Origin: Novosphingobium sp. Leaf2
GTDB taxonomy: Bacteria; Pseudomonadota; Alphaproteobacteria; Sphingomonadales; Sphingomonadaceae
Length of the DNA: 64,000 nucleotides
Direction: 5' to 3'
NCBI RefSeq assembly: GCF_001421325.1
Contig: NZ_LMJY01000018.1
Coordinates: 62,001 to 126,000, forward strand
The stretch's first letter is position 1, and every line of letters begins with the position of its first letter. Positions 44,850 to 56,616 of this stretch are shown here, piece by piece. The position numbers and the translations under genes are program-made. Below the pieces are notes generated by a model, which worked only from the letters and a program-made list of their open reading frames with translations, searched no databases and had not been told where the DNA came from.

Positions 44850-46901
44850 TTATCCCGCGATCACCCAGCTGATGGCGCCGACAAGGCCCAGCAGCATGAC
44901 AAGTGCGTAGCTGTACAAATAGCCCGACTGGACCTTCTGCGCGTAAGTCGAACCCTTGGCCACGACTGCAGCGGCGCCGTCAGGGCCGAAACGGTCAATC
45001 ACGCCAATATCCAGCACCTTCCAGAACACCTTGCCAAGCCAAAACGCGGGTTTGACGAAGATGGCGTTGTACAGTTCGTCAAACATCCACTTGCGATAGA
45101 CGAACGTGTAGATCGGCCCGAGCTGTTCGGCGACGGCCTTGGGCAAGTTCAAGTTCCGGATGTAGCCGTACCAGGCAATCAGGAAACCGAGGGCCATGAC
45201 GGTGAATGGCGCCCACTTCGCCCAAAGAGGTACGCCGTGCATCGCATGGAGCAGATGCTCTGAGAACACCAGCGATCCGCGCCAGAACGGCCCTTCACCT
45301 TCGGAAACGAAGTAATGTTCGAACACGAAGCCCGCGAATACGGCACCCAGCGACAGGACCAGCAACGGCAGCAGCATGACCAGCGGGCTTTCGTGCGGAT
45401 GGTAACCACCCGTGCCGTCGCCATGATCATGACCGTGCGGATGATGATCCGTTTTGTTGCCCGCACCTTCGTGTGCCGCGTGATCATCGTGCCCGTGTGC
45501 ATGCAGCGCGTGCTGGATGTGCTCGGACTGGATCCACCGCGGCTTTCCAAAGAACGTCAGGAACACCAGGCGCCAGGAATAGAAGCTGGTCATCAGCGCA
45601 GCGAAGATGCCCATCCAGAAGGCAAAACTGCCCGCCGGCGTGCCTGCTCCGAACGCTGCTTCCAGGATCGCGTCCTTGGAATAGAACCCGGCGAAACCGG
45701 CGACCCCCGCAATGCCCACGCCGGTGATGGCCAGCGTCCCTGCCGTCATCGTCCAAAACGTAATCGGAATGCGCTTACGCAAGCCGCCGTAGAACCGCAT
45801 GTCCTGCTCGTGGTGCATAGAATGGATCACCGAGCCGGCACCGAGGAACAGCAGCGCCTTGAAGAAGGCGTGGGTGAACAAGTGGAACATAGCCGCGCCA
45901 TATGCGCCAACGCCGGTGGCGAAGAACATGTAGCCGAGTTGCGAACACGTCGAATAGGCGATGACCCGCTTGATGTCCCACTGCGTGCAGCCGATCGTGG
46001 CGGCAAAGAAGCAGGTCGCCGCCCCAATCACCGCAATGAAATTCATCGCCGTCGTGCTCTGCTCGAACATCGGCGACAGGCGGCACACCATGAACACGCC
46101 AGCAGTGACCATCGTTGCGGCGTGGATCAGCGCGGACACCGGCGTCGGGCCTTCCATCGCGTCCGGCAACCAGGTGTGCAAGCCCAACTGGGCGGACTTG
46201 CCCATCGCGCCAACGAACAGAAGCAGGCACAGCACCGTCATGGTGTCGAACCGATGCCCCAGAAAGCCGATCGTAGAACCCGCCATCGAGGGCGCCGCAT
46301 GGAGAATCTCTGGGATCGAAACCGTGCCGAACACCAGGAACGTGCCGAAGATACCGAGCATGAAGCCAAGGTCGCCAACGCGGTTAACGACGAAGGCTTT
46401 GATGGCGGCGGCACCGGCCGACGGCTTGCGAAACCAGAACCCGATCAGGAGATACGAGGCGAGCCCCACGCCTTCCCAGCCGAAGAACATCTGCACCAGG
46501 TTATCGGCGGTCACCAGCATCAGCATCGCAAAGGTGAACAGCGACAGATACGCGAAAAAGCGCGGCTGGTCGGCCTCTTCGCTCATGTACCCCCATGAAT
46601 AAAGGTGCACGAGCGAAGATACTGACGTGATGACGACAAGCATCACAGCCGTCAGGGTATCGACCCGCAATGCCCAGTCGAACGTGAATGCGCCTGAGGC
46701 TACCCACTTCAGCACGGGTACCACATGGGCCTCGCCGGTACCGGCCAGGAAGCTGATGAAGATCGGCCACGACAAGGCACAAGCCACGAACAGCGCGCCG
46801 GTTGTCAGCACCTTTGGCACCAGCATGCCGAGTGACTTGTTGCCGAGCCCGGCGATGATTGCTGCCAGAAGCGGCAAGAAGACGATGACGAGGATCGACA
46901 C
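44850..46901 (-). CDS. nuoL: NADH-quinone oxidoreductase subunit L (with His-rich loop)
   Basis: The 683-residue distal antiporter-like subunit has the core blocks [40 protein letters not shown] and the C-terminal lateral helix. Between core helices near residues 460-505 there is a polar insert with about 14 His in 47 residues ([23 protein letters not shown]). The start is GTG 46901. Proton-pumping residues appear intact. Confidence 0.95.
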   Translation of the reverse strand: MSILVIVFLPLLAAIIAGLGNKSLGMLVPKVLTTGALFVACALSWPIFISFLAGTGEAHVVPVLKWVASGAFTFDWALRVDTLTAVMLVVITSVSSLVHLYSWGYMSEEADQPRFFAYLSLFTFAMLMLVTADNLVQMFFGWEGVGLASYLLIGFWFRKPSAGAAAIKAFVVNRVGDLGFMLGIFGTFLVFGTVSIPEILHAAPSMAGSTIGFLGHRFDTMTVLCLLLFVGAMGKSAQLGLHTWLPDAMEGPTPVSALIHAATMVTAGVFMVCRLSPMFEQSTTAMNFIAVIGAATCFFAATIGCTQWDIKRVIAYSTCSQLGYMFFATGVGAYGAAMFHLFTHAFFKALLFLGAGSVIHSMHHEQDMRFYGGLRKRIPITFWTMTAGTLAITGVGIAGVAGFAGFYSKDAILEAAFGAGTPAGSFAFWMGIFAALMTSFYSWRLVFLTFFGKPRWIQSEHIQHALHAHGHDDHAAHEGAGNKTDHHPHGHDHGDGTGGYHPHESPLVMLLPLLVLSLGAVFAGFVFEHYFVSEGEGPFWRGSLVFSEHLLHAMHGVPLWAKWAPFTVMALGFLIAWYGYIRNLNLPKAVAEQLGPIYTFVYRKWMFDELYNAIFVKPAFWLGKVFWKVLDIGVIDRFGPDGAAAVVAKGSTYAQKVQSGYLYSYALVMLLGLVGAISWVIAG

Positions 46902-46905
46902 TGTC

Positions 46906-47211
46906 TTAGCCCTTCATCCGGTTGACGTCGTCAACGGCAATCGTGCCGCGTGCACGGAAGTAGATCACCAGGATGGCAAGCCCCACTGCAGCCTCACCGG
47001 CTGCCACCGTCAGCACGAACATGGCGAAGATCTGGCCCGTCAGGTCATGCAGGAAGGCACTGAACGCAACCAGGTTGATGTTCACCGCAAGCAGGATCAA
47101 CTCGATCGCCATCAGGATGACAATCACGTTCTTACGGTTCAGAAAGATTCCGAGGACGCCTAGCACGAAGAGGATCGAGCTTACGACGACATAGTGTTCG
47201 ACGCCGATCAC
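46906..47211 (-). CDS. nuoK: NADH-quinone oxidoreductase subunit K
   Basis: The 101-residue subunit has three helices with the two conserved membrane glutamates ([10 protein letters not shown] and [13 protein letters not shown]). GTG 47211 begins [11 protein letters not shown], the usual start; longer frames upstream are not conserved. It ends 4 bases before nuoL. Confidence 0.95.
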   Translation of the reverse strand: MIGVEHYVVVSSILFVLGVLGIFLNRKNVIVILMAIELILLAVNINLVAFSAFLHDLTGQIFAMFVLTVAAGEAAVGLAILVIYFRARGTIAVDDVNRMKG

Positions 47212-47224
47212 AGCGAAACCCCTG

Positions 47225-47842
47225 TCATATCTGAACCCCTTGGCCGATTTCCGGCTTGACGTTGAACGTAGCGTCCTGCGGACGGCGCTGGTTCTGTTTG
47301 CTGATGTTCTGCCCGCGCGTGTCGGAGCGCTGGCGATGTGTAAGGACGATGGCACCGATCATGGCCACCAGAAGGATCACACCCGCCGCCTCGAACAGGA
47401 ACAGGTAGCGGCTGTACAGCAGCGTACCGATCGCCTGGATGTTGGAGGTGCCGGCTGGCGTCGCCGCAGTACCGTCAGGCGTTCCCAGCACGATCGCGCC
47501 GGCCTTGTAGGCGCCGATACCCAGCACCATTTCGGCCAGCAGTACGATCGCGACCAGCGCGCCGAACGGAAAATATCGTACGAAACCGGCCCGAAGCTCG
47601 GCAAAGTCGATGTCCAGCATCATCACGACGAACAGGAACAGCACCGCGACCGCGCCGACGTACACGATGACCAGCAGCATCGCGATGAATTCCGCGCCCA
47701 CCAGCACCATCAGGCCAGCGGCGTTGAAAAACGCCAAAATCAGCCACAGCACGGAATGCACCGGGTTACGGGACAGAATGGTGATCGCGCCGGACGCGAC
47801 GGTCATCACCGCGAAAAGGTAGAAGGCGATTACGTGGATCAT
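47225..47842 (-). CDS. nuoJ: NADH-quinone oxidoreductase subunit J
   Basis: The 205-residue subunit has five helices, including the pi-bulge helix near [23 protein letters not shown]. The loop with [16 protein letters not shown] is a polar insertion and the C-terminal tail ([19 protein letters not shown]) is basic and Gln-rich. ATG 47842 is chosen over longer frames that would overlap nuoI. Confidence 0.94.
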   Translation of the reverse strand: MIHVIAFYLFAVMTVASGAITILSRNPVHSVLWLILAFFNAAGLMVLVGAEFIAMLLVIVYVGAVAVLFLFVVMMLDIDFAELRAGFVRYFPFGALVAIVLLAEMVLGIGAYKAGAIVLGTPDGTAATPAGTSNIQAIGTLLYSRYLFLFEAAGVILLVAMIGAIVLTHRQRSDTRGQNISKQNQRRPQDATFNVKPEIGQGVQI

Positions 47843-47855
47843 GTGCCGGCGGCCC

Positions 47856-48341
47856 TTATCGGTAAGGCGCGTCGGCTTCAAGGTTCGCGGCCAAGGCCCG
47901 CTCCCACTTGTCCCCGTTCGCCAGCAGCTTGGCCTTGTCATAGAGCAGTTCTTCGCGCGTTTCCGTCGCGTATTCGAAGTTCGGCCCTTCGACGATGGCA
48001 TCAACCGGGCAGGCTTCCTGGCAGAAACCGCAGAAGATGCATTTGGTCATGTCGATGTCGTAGCGCGTAGTGCGGCGCGAACCGTCCTCGCGCGGGCTGG
48101 CCTCGATCGTGATCGCCTGTGCAGGGCAGACCGCTTCACACAGCTTGCACGCGATGCACCGTTCCTCACCGTTGGGATACCGGCGCAGGGCATGCTCGCC
48201 GCGAAAGCGCGGAGACAGCGGGTTTTTCTCGAAGGGGTAGTTGATCGTCGCCTTGGGCTTGAAGAAATACTTCAACGTCAGCCAATGCGCCTTCACGAAC
48301 TCCCAGAGCGTGAAGCTCTTGATGAGATATGCGACGGTCAT
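47856..48341 (-). CDS. nuoI: NADH-quinone oxidoreductase subunit I
   Basis: The 161-residue subunit carries two [4Fe-4S] clusters (N6a/N6b) through [12 protein letters not shown] and [12 protein letters not shown]. It links the hydrophilic arm to NuoH. Its ATG overlaps the nuoH stop as ATGA. Confidence 0.96.
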   Translation of the reverse strand: MTVAYLIKSFTLWEFVKAHWLTLKYFFKPKATINYPFEKNPLSPRFRGEHALRRYPNGEERCIACKLCEAVCPAQAITIEASPREDGSRRTTRYDIDMTKCIFCGFCQEACPVDAIVEGPNFEYATETREELLYDKAKLLANGDKWERALAANLEADAPYR

Positions 48342-49384
48342 GCAAAGTGTCCGGTGGCCATGAGGTAACCGCTGACGATCACGACGAACGACAGCGAAAC
48401 AGGAAGAAAGACTTTCCAGCCCAGACGCATCAGCTGGTCATAGCGGTAACGGGGAACCGTCGCCTTTACCCAGCTGAACACGAAGAAGAAGAACAGGACC
48501 TTGAGCACGAACCAGATGAAGCCGGGCACCAGGTAAAGGATGGGAATGTCCAGCGGCGGCAGCCACCCACCCCAGAACAGCGTGGCGTTGAGCGCGCACA
48601 TCAAAAGCACGTTGGCGTATTCACCCAGCCAGTAGGCAGCGAACGCCATCGAGGAATATTCGGTCTGATAACCAGCGACCAGTTCGGATTCCGCCTCGGT
48701 AAGATCGAACGGGGCGCGGCCCGTTTCCGCCATGCCGGAGATGAGGAACATGACCCACATGGGAAACAGCAGCGGGTTGAACACAAAGCCGTTGAAGATA
48801 CCGAATACATGACCCTTTTGCGCCAGCACGATGTCGTTCAGGTTGAACGTGCCGGCCCACAGGACGACGCAGATCAGGATGAAGCCGATCGACACTTCGT
48901 ACGAGATCATCTGCGCGGAGGCACGCATCGCGGCAAAGAACGGGTATTTCGAGTTGGAGGCCCAACCCGCCATGATCGTGCCGTAAACGCCCAGCGAACT
49001 AATCGCCAGCACGTACAGCAGGCCGACGTTGATGTTGGCCAGAACCGCGCCGCCATTGAACGGGATCACCGCCCAAGCCATCAGCGCCACGGTGAACGTG
49101 ACCACCGGCGCGATCAGGAAAATGCCTTTGTTCGATGCCGAGGGGATGATGGTTTCCTGCAGGAACACCTTCAGGCCATCAGCAAAGGACTGGAGCAGAC
49201 CGAACGGACCGACCACGTTCGGCCCGCGGCGCAGCGCCATCGCCGCCCAGATCTTGCGATCGGCATAGATGATCATCGCCACGCTGAGCATCAGCGGCAG
49301 CGCAATCAGCAGCACGCCGCAGATGGTCGCGAGCAACCACGCCGCCTCATACGTCATGCCCAGGGACTGGAAGAACGACGTCAT
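48338..49384 (-). CDS. nuoH: NADH-quinone oxidoreductase subunit H
   Basis: The 348-residue membrane subunit forms part of the quinone cavity. It has eight helices and the conserved blocks [21 protein letters not shown] and [21 protein letters not shown] with the charged residues of the E-channel. ATG 49384 overlaps the nuoG stop by 3 bases. Confidence 0.96.
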   Translation of the reverse strand: MTSFFQSLGMTYEAAWLLATICGVLLIALPLMLSVAMIIYADRKIWAAMALRRGPNVVGPFGLLQSFADGLKVFLQETIIPSASNKGIFLIAPVVTFTVALMAWAVIPFNGGAVLANINVGLLYVLAISSLGVYGTIMAGWASNSKYPFFAAMRASAQMISYEVSIGFILICVVLWAGTFNLNDIVLAQKGHVFGIFNGFVFNPLLFPMWVMFLISGMAETGRAPFDLTEAESELVAGYQTEYSSMAFAAYWLGEYANVLLMCALNATLFWGGWLPPLDIPILYLVPGFIWFVLKVLFFFFVFSWVKATVPRYRYDQLMRLGWKVFLPVSLSFVVIVSGYLMATGHFA

Positions 49385-51399
49385 TCAGCCGCCTCCGCGA
49401 ATTCCTCGCCATGCAGCAGCTCGGCCGAGCAACGCTGCATCGTCGCGCTGGCGCGGGCGATCGGGTTGGTCATGTAGAAGTCCTTGATCGGGTAGGCGAT
49501 CGCCCCGGAAGCGGAAAGCCCCCCGGATGGCAAGGCCGTGCCGTAATCCGCGAGCCCCTCTACGCCCAGAGCCGGCACTTGTGCAACCATTGCAGCGCGA
49601 AGTTGATCGAAACTGTCAAAGCCCACCGAAACACCAAAAGCGTCGGCGAGTGCGCGCAGGATCGTCCAGTCTTCCCGCGCGTCCCCCGGTGCGAACACGG
49701 CCTTGTCCGAGAACTGCACCCGGCCTTCCGTGTTCACGTACGTGCCCGCTTTCTCGGTGTACGCCGATGCTGGCAGGATCACGTCCGCCGCGTGCGCACC
49801 CTTGTCGCCGTGATGGCCGATGTAGACGATCATCGAGTCGGCAAAGCGGGTGTAATCCACCTCATCCGCGCCCAAGGACAGCAGCACCTTCGGCTTGGCG
49901 GCGGCGATGTCGGCGATGCCGCCCTTCTGCGCGTAGCCAAGCATCAACCCACCCATGCGGGAGGCTGCCATATGCAGCACGTTGAATCCGTTCCACGCGC
50001 TGCCATCTTCGAGGTTGCGCACCAGATTGAACTGGCCGGCCAATGAGAGTGCCGCTTCAAGGCCGCCTCGGCCAAGCGCCGCGCCGCCCACGATCATCGC
50101 GGGGCGTTTGGCCGCGCCGAACGCTTCTGTCACCTGTTGCGGCAGGCTGCCGAGAACGGAAAGGTCTTCGCTCAGAAATTCGCCGCCAAATGTGGTTTCC
50201 CATTCCGGCCCGACCAGGAAAACCTTGGCGCCCCTCTTTACCGCCTTGCGCAAGCGAACGTTCACGACGGGGGCTTCCCAGCGCACGTTCGATCCCACGA
50301 TCAGGATGACGTCAGCGGTTTCGATGCCGGCAAACGTGGTGTTGAAATTGACCCCCGCCAGACTGGACGTATCATAGTCCATCCCGGTCTGACGGCCTTC
50401 CAGAAGCGTCGAGCCCAATGTGCCCACCAGCGCCTTGGCTGCGAACATCGTCTCGCAGTCCACCATGTCACCAGCCACGGCAGCGATCGACGCACCGGGA
50501 TTGAGGGTGGCGACGGCGGCGAATGCCTCGTTCCAGGATGCCGGAGCCAGCTTGCCGTCCCGACGCAGATAGGGCTTGTCGAGCCGGCGCTTCACCAGGC
50601 CATCGACCTGGAAGCGTGCCTTGTCGCTCAGCCATTCCTCGTTCACGTCATCGTTGTTGCGCGGAAGCACACGCAGAACTTCGCGACCGCGCGCATCGAT
50701 GCGGATGTTCGAGCCAGTGGCGTCGGACACGTCGATGCCGAGCGTCTTTTTCAGCTCCCAAGGACGGGCTTCGAACGCATAGGGCCGGCTGGTGAGCGCG
50801 CCGACGGGACACAAGTCGATCACGTTGGCGCTCATCTCGTGCTTGGCGGCATGTTCGAGATACGTGGTGATCTGCATGGATTCGCCGCGATAGAGCGCGC
50901 CGATTTCATCGACGCCGGCGATCTCTTCGGAGAAGCGGACGCAGCGGGTGCAATGGATGCACCGCGTCATCTGCGTCTTGATCAGCGGCCCCATGTACTT
51001 CTCGGTGACTGCGCGCTTGTTCTCGTGATAGCGCGAACCGCCGCGGCCATAGGCAACCGACTGGTCCTGCAGGTCGCACTCGCCGCCCTGATCGCAGATC
51101 GGACAGTCCAGCGGGTGGTTGATGAGGAGAAACTCCATCACCCCTTCCCGTGCCTTCTTCACCATTTCGGAATCGGTACGGATTTCCTGACCGTCAGCGG
51201 CAGGAAGCGCACACGAAGCCTGCGGCTTGGGGGGGCCGGGCTTCACTTCGACCAGGCACATGCGGCAGTTTCCAGCGATGCTAAGCCGTTCGTGGTAGCA
51301 AAACCGCGGGATTTCCTTGCCGGCAAGTTCGGCTGCCTGCAGCACGGTCGCGCCGGCAGGAACCTCGATTTCAACGCCGTCTACTTTAACCTTCGGCAT
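49381..51399 (-). CDS. nuoG: NADH-quinone oxidoreductase subunit G
   Basis: The 672-residue subunit carries a [2Fe-2S] and [4Fe-4S] clusters in its N-terminal 220 residues ([43 protein letters not shown]). The rest is a molybdopterin-oxidoreductase-like domain that has lost its cofactor. ATG 51399 lies 3 bases after the unexpected secreted-protein gene. Confidence 0.95.
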   Translation of the reverse strand: MPKVKVDGVEIEVPAGATVLQAAELAGKEIPRFCYHERLSIAGNCRMCLVEVKPGPPKPQASCALPAADGQEIRTDSEMVKKAREGVMEFLLINHPLDCPICDQGGECDLQDQSVAYGRGGSRYHENKRAVTEKYMGPLIKTQMTRCIHCTRCVRFSEEIAGVDEIGALYRGESMQITTYLEHAAKHEMSANVIDLCPVGALTSRPYAFEARPWELKKTLGIDVSDATGSNIRIDARGREVLRVLPRNNDDVNEEWLSDKARFQVDGLVKRRLDKPYLRRDGKLAPASWNEAFAAVATLNPGASIAAVAGDMVDCETMFAAKALVGTLGSTLLEGRQTGMDYDTSSLAGVNFNTTFAGIETADVILIVGSNVRWEAPVVNVRLRKAVKRGAKVFLVGPEWETTFGGEFLSEDLSVLGSLPQQVTEAFGAAKRPAMIVGGAALGRGGLEAALSLAGQFNLVRNLEDGSAWNGFNVLHMAASRMGGLMLGYAQKGGIADIAAAKPKVLLSLGADEVDYTRFADSMIVYIGHHGDKGAHAADVILPASAYTEKAGTYVNTEGRVQFSDKAVFAPGDAREDWTILRALADAFGVSVGFDSFDQLRAAMVAQVPALGVEGLADYGTALPSGGLSASGAIAYPIKDFYMTNPIARASATMQRCSAELLHGEEFAEAAE

Positions 51400-51402
51400 G
51401 CC

Positions 51403-52026
51403 TTAGCCTTCCAGGTGTTCGGGATTGCCGGCCAGCAGACGATACGCACCCAACGCATAGATCGCGCGGGCCGCCGGCCGGTTCAGCTTGATGGTCTTGC
51501 CCGGTGGAACGCAGCCGGGAAGCAAGGATGCAGTGGAGTTCAGCGCAACACGCTCGGCATCGGATCCGGGCTCGGTCGCGAAAACAGCGCTGACTTTCGT
51601 CGGCTCTTGCGCGGCAACGCACATGCCAACGCCTTCGACCATATTGCGCGGCTGAATATCCTTGCGGGCTGCCGCCGAACCAAGCGCTCCCACCGGGTAT
51701 TTGATTATGAGCGCCTCGGCGACGCTACCTGCGAAGAGCATCGGCGAGGACCGCAGAACATCCCCTCGCTTTTCGCACATTGCGTGCCCCTTGCCGAAGC
51801 GCGCGCGAGAACGCTTGAAATCCTGCGAGTTCGGATCGAGGGACAGCATTTTCTCCGCCCCGGCAGGCGTGCGCTTCACCGCGCATATCGCGTAGTTGTG
51901 CAAAGCCTGCAGCGCCAAGGCCGACGGACTTTCGTCCGTTCCGACCGGCGTGGGGGCAGCGTACACCACAGTCGACAGCAACGCTGCGCAACTCACGGCT
52001 GCTAGGGCAAGGATAGTTGTGGCCAT
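51403..52026 (-). CDS. Secreted protein with two Cys-containing repeats, inserted between nuoF and nuoG
   Basis: The 207-residue product has a signal peptide (about 1-23, cleavage after VVYA). The mature part is two copies of a unit of about 70 residues: C-A/V-x-x-x-x-P-x-x-A/V then PxS and a second Cys, at Cys48/Cys84 and Cys136/Cys172, each pair spaced by 36. Each unit ends with a SVAEALI/ARAIYALG helix. I recall similar unnamed secreted repeats in sphingomonads. The gene is tightly packed: its ATG overlaps the nuoF stop and nuoG starts 3 bases after it. The function is unknown; it is periplasmic by inference. Confidence 0.75.
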   Translation of the reverse strand: MATTILALAAVSCAALLSTVVYAAPTPVGTDESPSALALQALHNYAICAVKRTPAGAEKMLSLDPNSQDFKRSRARFGKGHAMCEKRGDVLRSSPMLFAGSVAEALIIKYPVGALGSAAARKDIQPRNMVEGVGMCVAAQEPTKVSAVFATEPGSDAERVALNSTASLLPGCVPPGKTIKLNRPAARAIYALGAYRLLAGNPEHLEG

Positions 52027-53336
52027 TATTCCGCTGCCACCGCGATACCGCCCAGGCGTTCCTCGATGCGGCGCTCAAGCTCGGGACGGAAGTGCTTGAT
52101 CAGGCCCTGGATCGGCCACGCTGCGGCATCGCCGAGCGCGCAAATGGTGTGGCCTTCGACCTGCTTTGTCACCTGCTGGAGCATGTCGATCTCTTCGATC
52201 GCCGCATCGCCGGTGCGCAGACGCTCCATCATCCGCCACATCCAGCCCGTGCCTTCTCGGCACGGCGTGCACTGGCCGCAGCTTTCGTGCTTGTAGAAGT
52301 ACGAGATGCGGCTGATCGCGCGTACGATATCGGTGGACTTGTCCATGACGATGACCGCCGCGGTGCCCAGGCCAGAGCCGACGGCCTTGAGGCCATCGAA
52401 ATCCATCGGCGCATCCCATATCTGCGATGCCGGCACCAGCGGCACCGAGGATCCGCCAGGGATCACCGCCAGCAGATTGTCCCGCCCACCGCGAATGCCG
52501 CCGCAATGCCGCTCGATCAGTTCGCTGAACGGGATCGACATTTCTTCCTCGACCACGCACGGGCGATTCACGTGCCCGCTGATCTGGAACAGCTTGGTGC
52601 CCTTGTTGTTCTCCCGCCCGAAGGACGAAAACCAGGCAGCGCCGCGACGCAGGATCGTGGGCGCGACGGCTATTGATTCCACGTTATTCACCGTCGTCGG
52701 GCAGCCATAAAGGCCCGCCCCGGCGGGGAACGGGGGCTTCAGCCTGGGCTGTCCCTTCTTGCCCTCCAGGCTCTCGATCATCGCGGTCTCTTCGCCGCAG
52801 ATGTAAGCGCCAGCGCCGCGATGCACGAACACGTCGAAATCGTAGCCCGAACCGCTGGCGTTCTTGCCCAGCAGACCGGCCGCATACGCTTCATCGCGCG
52901 CCGCGAACAAAGTTTCGGCCTCGCGAATGTATTCGCCGCGAATGTAGATATACGCCGCGCGCGCACCCATTGCGAAACCCGCGACCAGCGCGCCCTCCAG
53001 CAAAAGATGCGGATCGTGGCGCATGATCTCGCGATCCTTGCACGATCCGGGCTCGGATTCGTCGGCATTAATGACGAGGAAGCTGGGCTTGGGGTTACCC
53101 GCCTGATCGAGCGGCGGCTGCTTGGGCATGAAGGACCATTTCATGCCGGTGGGAAAACCCGCGCCGCCACGACCACGCAGGCCCGACGCCTTCATCTCGT
53201 CGATGATGGCATCTCGCCCGCGCGCGATCAGCGCCTTGGTATCGTCCCAGGCGCCGCGTGCCTGCGCTTCCTTCAGGTTCCACGGCTGAAAGCCATAGAC
53301 GTTGGTGAAGATGCGATCCTTGTCAGCGAGCGCCAT
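52026..53336 (-). CDS. nuoF: NADH-quinone oxidoreductase subunit F
   Basis: The 436-residue subunit binds FMN and NADH ([37 protein letters not shown]) and cluster N3 ([13 protein letters not shown] plus the later Cys in HTICALGD). ATG 53336 is in TAATG overlap with nuoE; upstream GTG codons would extend into nuoE. Confidence 0.96.
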   Translation of the reverse strand: MALADKDRIFTNVYGFQPWNLKEAQARGAWDDTKALIARGRDAIIDEMKASGLRGRGGAGFPTGMKWSFMPKQPPLDQAGNPKPSFLVINADESEPGSCKDREIMRHDPHLLLEGALVAGFAMGARAAYIYIRGEYIREAETLFAARDEAYAAGLLGKNASGSGYDFDVFVHRGAGAYICGEETAMIESLEGKKGQPRLKPPFPAGAGLYGCPTTVNNVESIAVAPTILRRGAAWFSSFGRENNKGTKLFQISGHVNRPCVVEEEMSIPFSELIERHCGGIRGGRDNLLAVIPGGSSVPLVPASQIWDAPMDFDGLKAVGSGLGTAAVIVMDKSTDIVRAISRISYFYKHESCGQCTPCREGTGWMWRMMERLRTGDAAIEEIDMLQQVTKQVEGHTICALGDAAAWPIQGLIKHFRPELERRIEERLGGIAVAAE

Positions 53337-54004
53337 TACCACTCACTCCGATAGTCATGGTTCTGCGTCATCATCGCTACCAGATTGGTCGGTTCGCCCA
53401 CCGGCTCCACCGTATGACGGGCCGGATCCTGCGTCCCCGCCTTGGGCGTTTCGCCCCGCGCCAGCGCATCGAGCACGGCATTCATCCGCTCGGGCGTCAG
53501 GTCTTCGTAGTTGTCGTCGTTGATCTGCACCATCGGTGCGGACGCGCAGTTGCCCATGCATTCCACTTCGGTGAACGACCACATCCCATCAGCGGTTGTG
53601 TGGCCTTTCTTCATGCCGCGCGCCTTGCAAGTGGCGATGATGTCGTCCGACCCGCGCAGCATGCATGGCGTGGTGCCGCAGACCTGCACGTGAAACCGTC
53701 CGATCGGGGCGATGTTGTACATCGTATAAAACGTCGCGACCTCGACCACGCGGATCACCGGCATATCAAGGTACGTGGCAACATATTCCATGACCGGAAT
53801 CGGCAGCCAGCCTTGCGTATTGAGTTCCGCCCCGATCTGCCGCTGGGCCAGATCGAGCAACGGCATCACCGCCGAGCGCTGGCGCCCTTCCGGATACCGC
53901 GCGACGATCTCCTTGGCCTTGGCCGCATTGGCCTCGGTCCAGGCAAAATTACCCCAACGGGCCCGAAGTTCGGGCGTATCGGGTTCGATGTAGCGGTCAG
54001 CCAT
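53336..54004 (-). CDS. nuoE: NADH-quinone oxidoreductase subunit E
   Basis: The 222-residue subunit carries the [2Fe-2S] cluster N1a through CGTTPC and CMGNC in a thioredoxin-like domain. Residues after 175 form a tail with [19 protein letters not shown] that is longer than the E. coli form. ATG 54004 overlaps the end of the small membrane gene upstream. Confidence 0.95.
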   Translation of the reverse strand: MADRYIEPDTPELRARWGNFAWTEANAAKAKEIVARYPEGRQRSAVMPLLDLAQRQIGAELNTQGWLPIPVMEYVATYLDMPVIRVVEVATFYTMYNIAPIGRFHVQVCGTTPCMLRGSDDIIATCKARGMKKGHTTADGMWSFTEVECMGNCASAPMVQINDDNYEDLTPERMNAVLDALARGETPKAGTQDPARHTVEPVGEPTNLVAMMTQNHDYRSEW

Positions 54005-54200
54005 GCTTGCCTCTGCGCTTCAGCCACTGGTCCTGGCCGAAAAAGAAAATTTCAAAGCCGCCGATCGCGGTGCCCAGCATCGCGATCATCGGAGACGGTG
54101 CAATCCCGGCCCACAGCACGACGAAGTACAGCCCGATCAGAAACAGCCCGGTCAGGCTTGCCCAGATGCGGATCAGGTCAACGGTGTTGTACTTCGTCAT
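53997..54200 (-). CDS. Small two-helix membrane protein inside the nuo operon
   Basis: The 67-residue protein (MTKYNTVDLIRIWASL start) has two helices (about 14-31 and 33-52) and a basic end [16 protein letters not shown]. It overlaps nuoE by 8 bases and follows the NTF2-like gene by 17, so it is translated with complex I. I do not know a name. A role as an accessory or assembly factor is inference from position. Confidence 0.7.
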   Translation of the reverse strand: MTKYNTVDLIRIWASLTGLFLIGLYFVVLWAGIAPSPMIAMLGTAIGGFEIFFFGQDQWLKRRGKHG

Positions 54201-54217
54201 CGGTCCCACTCCCACGC

Positions 54218-54550
54218 TTACCGGATGAATTCGACGCGAGAGCACAGATCGCCCTCGAAACTGTAGATCGCCAGCACATCGAACGGCTCGGCATCAGCGG
54301 ATCGCCAGACCCGTTCATGCAGAACGGCATAGTCGCCCAGTTCGTACCCAGTCTGGATTTCAGCACGATTTTGCGGGAACTGGGCGAACATCGCCTTCAG
54401 CCCTTCACGCGTTCCTTCCTTGCCTTCGCGCACCACCGCGCCGCGATATGAGGCCTCACACGCGTCGTCAGTCATCAAGGCCACGTACGCATCGGCATCC
54501 TGTGCATTGTAGTGACCGATCATCTGCTGGGCGATCTGAAGGCGGCTCAA
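54218..54550 (-). CDS. NTF2/SnoaL-like small protein inside the nuo operon
   Basis: The 110-residue protein has the NTF2-like cone fold pattern: N-terminal helices [26 protein letters not shown] followed by the beta strands [30 protein letters not shown] 54550 overlaps the nuoD stop as TTGA and has GGAG 8 bases upstream; GTG 54559 is less likely. No catalytic residues can be assigned. Confidence 0.8.
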   Translation of the reverse strand: MSRLQIAQQMIGHYNAQDADAYVALMTDDACEASYRGAVVREGKEGTREGLKAMFAQFPQNRAEIQTGYELGDYAVLHERVWRSADAEPFDVLAIYSFEGDLCSRVEFIR

Positions 54551-55758
54551 CGATCGCACTCCCCGAACACGACGTCGATCGCGCCGAGAATGGCGGTGGC
54601 ATCCGGCAACATGTGGCCCTTGGACATGAAGTCCATCGCTTGCAGGTGGCTGAACGCAGTGGGCCGGATCTTGCAGCGGTACGGCTTGTTGGAGCCATCG
54701 GACACGAGATACACCCCGAATTCGCCCTTGGGGCTCTCAGTGGCGACGTAGACTTCACCGGCCGGGACGTGGAAGCCTTCGGTGTAGAGCTTGAAGTGAT
54801 GGATCAGCGATTCCATCGAGCTTTTCATCTCGGCGCGCTTGGGCGGAACCACCTTGCGATCGTCCGAGGCGATCGGGCCTTCGGGCATATCACGCAAACA
54901 CTGCTTCATGATCTTGGCAGACTGGCGCACTTCCTCGACACGGACCATAAAACGGTCATAGCAGTCCGAATTGGTGCCCACCGGGATCTCGAAGTCCATC
55001 CGGTCGTACACGTCGTAAGGCTGGGCCTTGCGCAGATCCCAGGCAACGCCGGCGGCGCGGATCATCGGGCCGGAGAAGCCCCAGGCCAGCGAATCTGCCT
55101 TGCTGGTCACTGCGATATCGACATTGCGCTGCTTGAAGATGCGGTTGTCGACCACGAGGCTCATCGCGTCCTCGAACAGGCGCGGCATGCGCGTGTCCAG
55201 CCAGTCAGCAATGTCGGTCAGCAGCTTGAGCGGCACGTCCTGATGGACGCCGCCCGGCCGGAACCAGGCCGAGTGCATCCGCGCACCGGAGGCACGTTCG
55301 AAAAAGTTAAGACAATCCTCGCGAATTTCGAACAGCCACAGGTTCGGGGTCATCGCGCCCACGTCCATGACGTGGCTGCCGATGTTGAGCATGTGGTTGC
55401 AGATGCGGGTCAGTTCGGCAAACAGCACGCGCAGATACTGCGCGCGCAGCGGAACTTCGATGTTCAGCAGCTTTTCAACGGCCAGCACATAGGAATGCTC
55501 CATGGCCAGCGGCGAACAATAGTCCAACCGGTCGAAATACGGCAGCGCCTGAAGGTAGGTCTTGTGCTCGATCAGCTTTTCGGTGCCGCGGTGCAGCAAG
55601 CCGACGTGGGGATCGATCCGCTCGATGATCTCGCCGTCCAGCTCCATCACCATGCGCAGCACGCCGTGCGCCGCCGGGTGCTGGGGCCCGAAGTTGATCG
55701 TGTAGTTGGAAATTACCTCGTCGCCGGTGGTCGGCGAACTTTCGAGCTGCATGCTCAT
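54547..55758 (-). CDS. nuoD: NADH-quinone oxidoreductase subunit D
   Basis: The 403-residue subunit forms the quinone site with NuoB. It shows [28 protein letters not shown] and the C-terminal DPVFGECDR-like end ([10 protein letters not shown]). The quinone-binding His and Tyr region is intact. It is separate from nuoC, unlike the fused E. coli NuoCD. Confidence 0.96.
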   Translation of the reverse strand: MSMQLESSPTTGDEVISNYTINFGPQHPAAHGVLRMVMELDGEIIERIDPHVGLLHRGTEKLIEHKTYLQALPYFDRLDYCSPLAMEHSYVLAVEKLLNIEVPLRAQYLRVLFAELTRICNHMLNIGSHVMDVGAMTPNLWLFEIREDCLNFFERASGARMHSAWFRPGGVHQDVPLKLLTDIADWLDTRMPRLFEDAMSLVVDNRIFKQRNVDIAVTSKADSLAWGFSGPMIRAAGVAWDLRKAQPYDVYDRMDFEIPVGTNSDCYDRFMVRVEEVRQSAKIMKQCLRDMPEGPIASDDRKVVPPKRAEMKSSMESLIHHFKLYTEGFHVPAGEVYVATESPKGEFGVYLVSDGSNKPYRCKIRPTAFSHLQAMDFMSKGHMLPDATAILGAIDVVFGECDR

Positions 55759-55760
55759 GT

Positions 55761-56609
55761 TCAGCTTCCTTCCGGCGCGGAGCCGGTGCCTTCGTTGGCG
55801 CGCGCCCCGCCTGCGGGACCGCGATCGGGACGCGTGCCGGTAGGATCGGGCGCGCCGGCATCCTGTTTGCCGGTATCGGCGGGCGCAGGCGCTATTGTGT
55901 CCGCGACCTTGGCATTAGCCTTTTCGCCAGCCCCGGTATCACCGCTCTTTTCCGTGACTTTCGGCTCCGCCACGGGCGGCGTGCCCGCGGCTTGCGCCGC
56001 CTTTTCGTCACCGGGCAGCACGTAATCCGCGCCTTCCCAGGGACTCATGAAATCGAAGCTGCGCAAGTCCTGCGCCAGCTTCACCGGCTCATAGACCACC
56101 CGCTTGTCTTCTTCGGAATAGCGCAGTTCGACATAACCGGTCAGCGGGAAATCCTTGCGGAAGGGGTGCCCCTCGAACCCGTAGTCGGTCAGGATGCGGC
56201 GCAAGTCCGGGTTGCCGGCGAACACGACGCCGTACATGTCGAACACTTCGCGTTCCAGCCAGCCGGCGTTGGGCCACAGTGTGGTGACCGTCGGAACAGC
56301 GGTATTTTCTGCCGCCGTGACCTTGGCGATCACGCGATGGTTCTTGGTCACGGACAGCAGCATGTAGACGACTTCGAACCGCTCAGCGCGCGACGGGTAG
56401 TCGACGCCGGCGATTTCCATCAGCTGCTGATACCCGTGATCGTCACGCAGCGCACGCAGCGCGTTTTCGATCTCGCCACGCGCGATGGTGAGCACGATTT
56501 CGCCATGCTCTTCTTTCGACGCGACGACTTTCGAGCCCAGCGCTGCAACGAGCGTATCGAGCACGCTGTCGTTGGACGTATACCGGGGGGCGGAATGCAG
56601 AACGGGCAT
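55761..56609 (-). CDS. nuoC: NADH-quinone oxidoreductase subunit C with a low-complexity tail
   Basis: The 282-residue protein has the NuoC 30-kDa domain (about 1-195; [22 protein letters not shown] and [17 protein letters not shown]) and then about 85 residues of Ala/Pro/Gly/Glu/Lys low complexity ([17 protein letters not shown]). Usual NuoC is about 200 residues. ATG 56609 begins PVLHSAPRY; earlier in-frame codons lie in the nuoB-nuoC gap. Confidence 0.93.
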   Translation of the reverse strand: MPVLHSAPRYTSNDSVLDTLVAALGSKVVASKEEHGEIVLTIARGEIENALRALRDDHGYQQLMEIAGVDYPSRAERFEVVYMLLSVTKNHRVIAKVTAAENTAVPTVTTLWPNAGWLEREVFDMYGVVFAGNPDLRRILTDYGFEGHPFRKDFPLTGYVELRYSEEDKRVVYEPVKLAQDLRSFDFMSPWEGADYVLPGDEKAAQAAGTPPVAEPKVTEKSGDTGAGEKANAKVADTIAPAPADTGKQDAGAPDPTGTRPDRGPAGGARANEGTGSAPEGS

Positions 56610-56616
56610 CTTGTCC

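Noticed and set aside
45315-46598. A 427-codon open frame opposite nuoL
   Set aside because: Antisense shadow, His/Arg-rich, with no domain; NuoL is certain.
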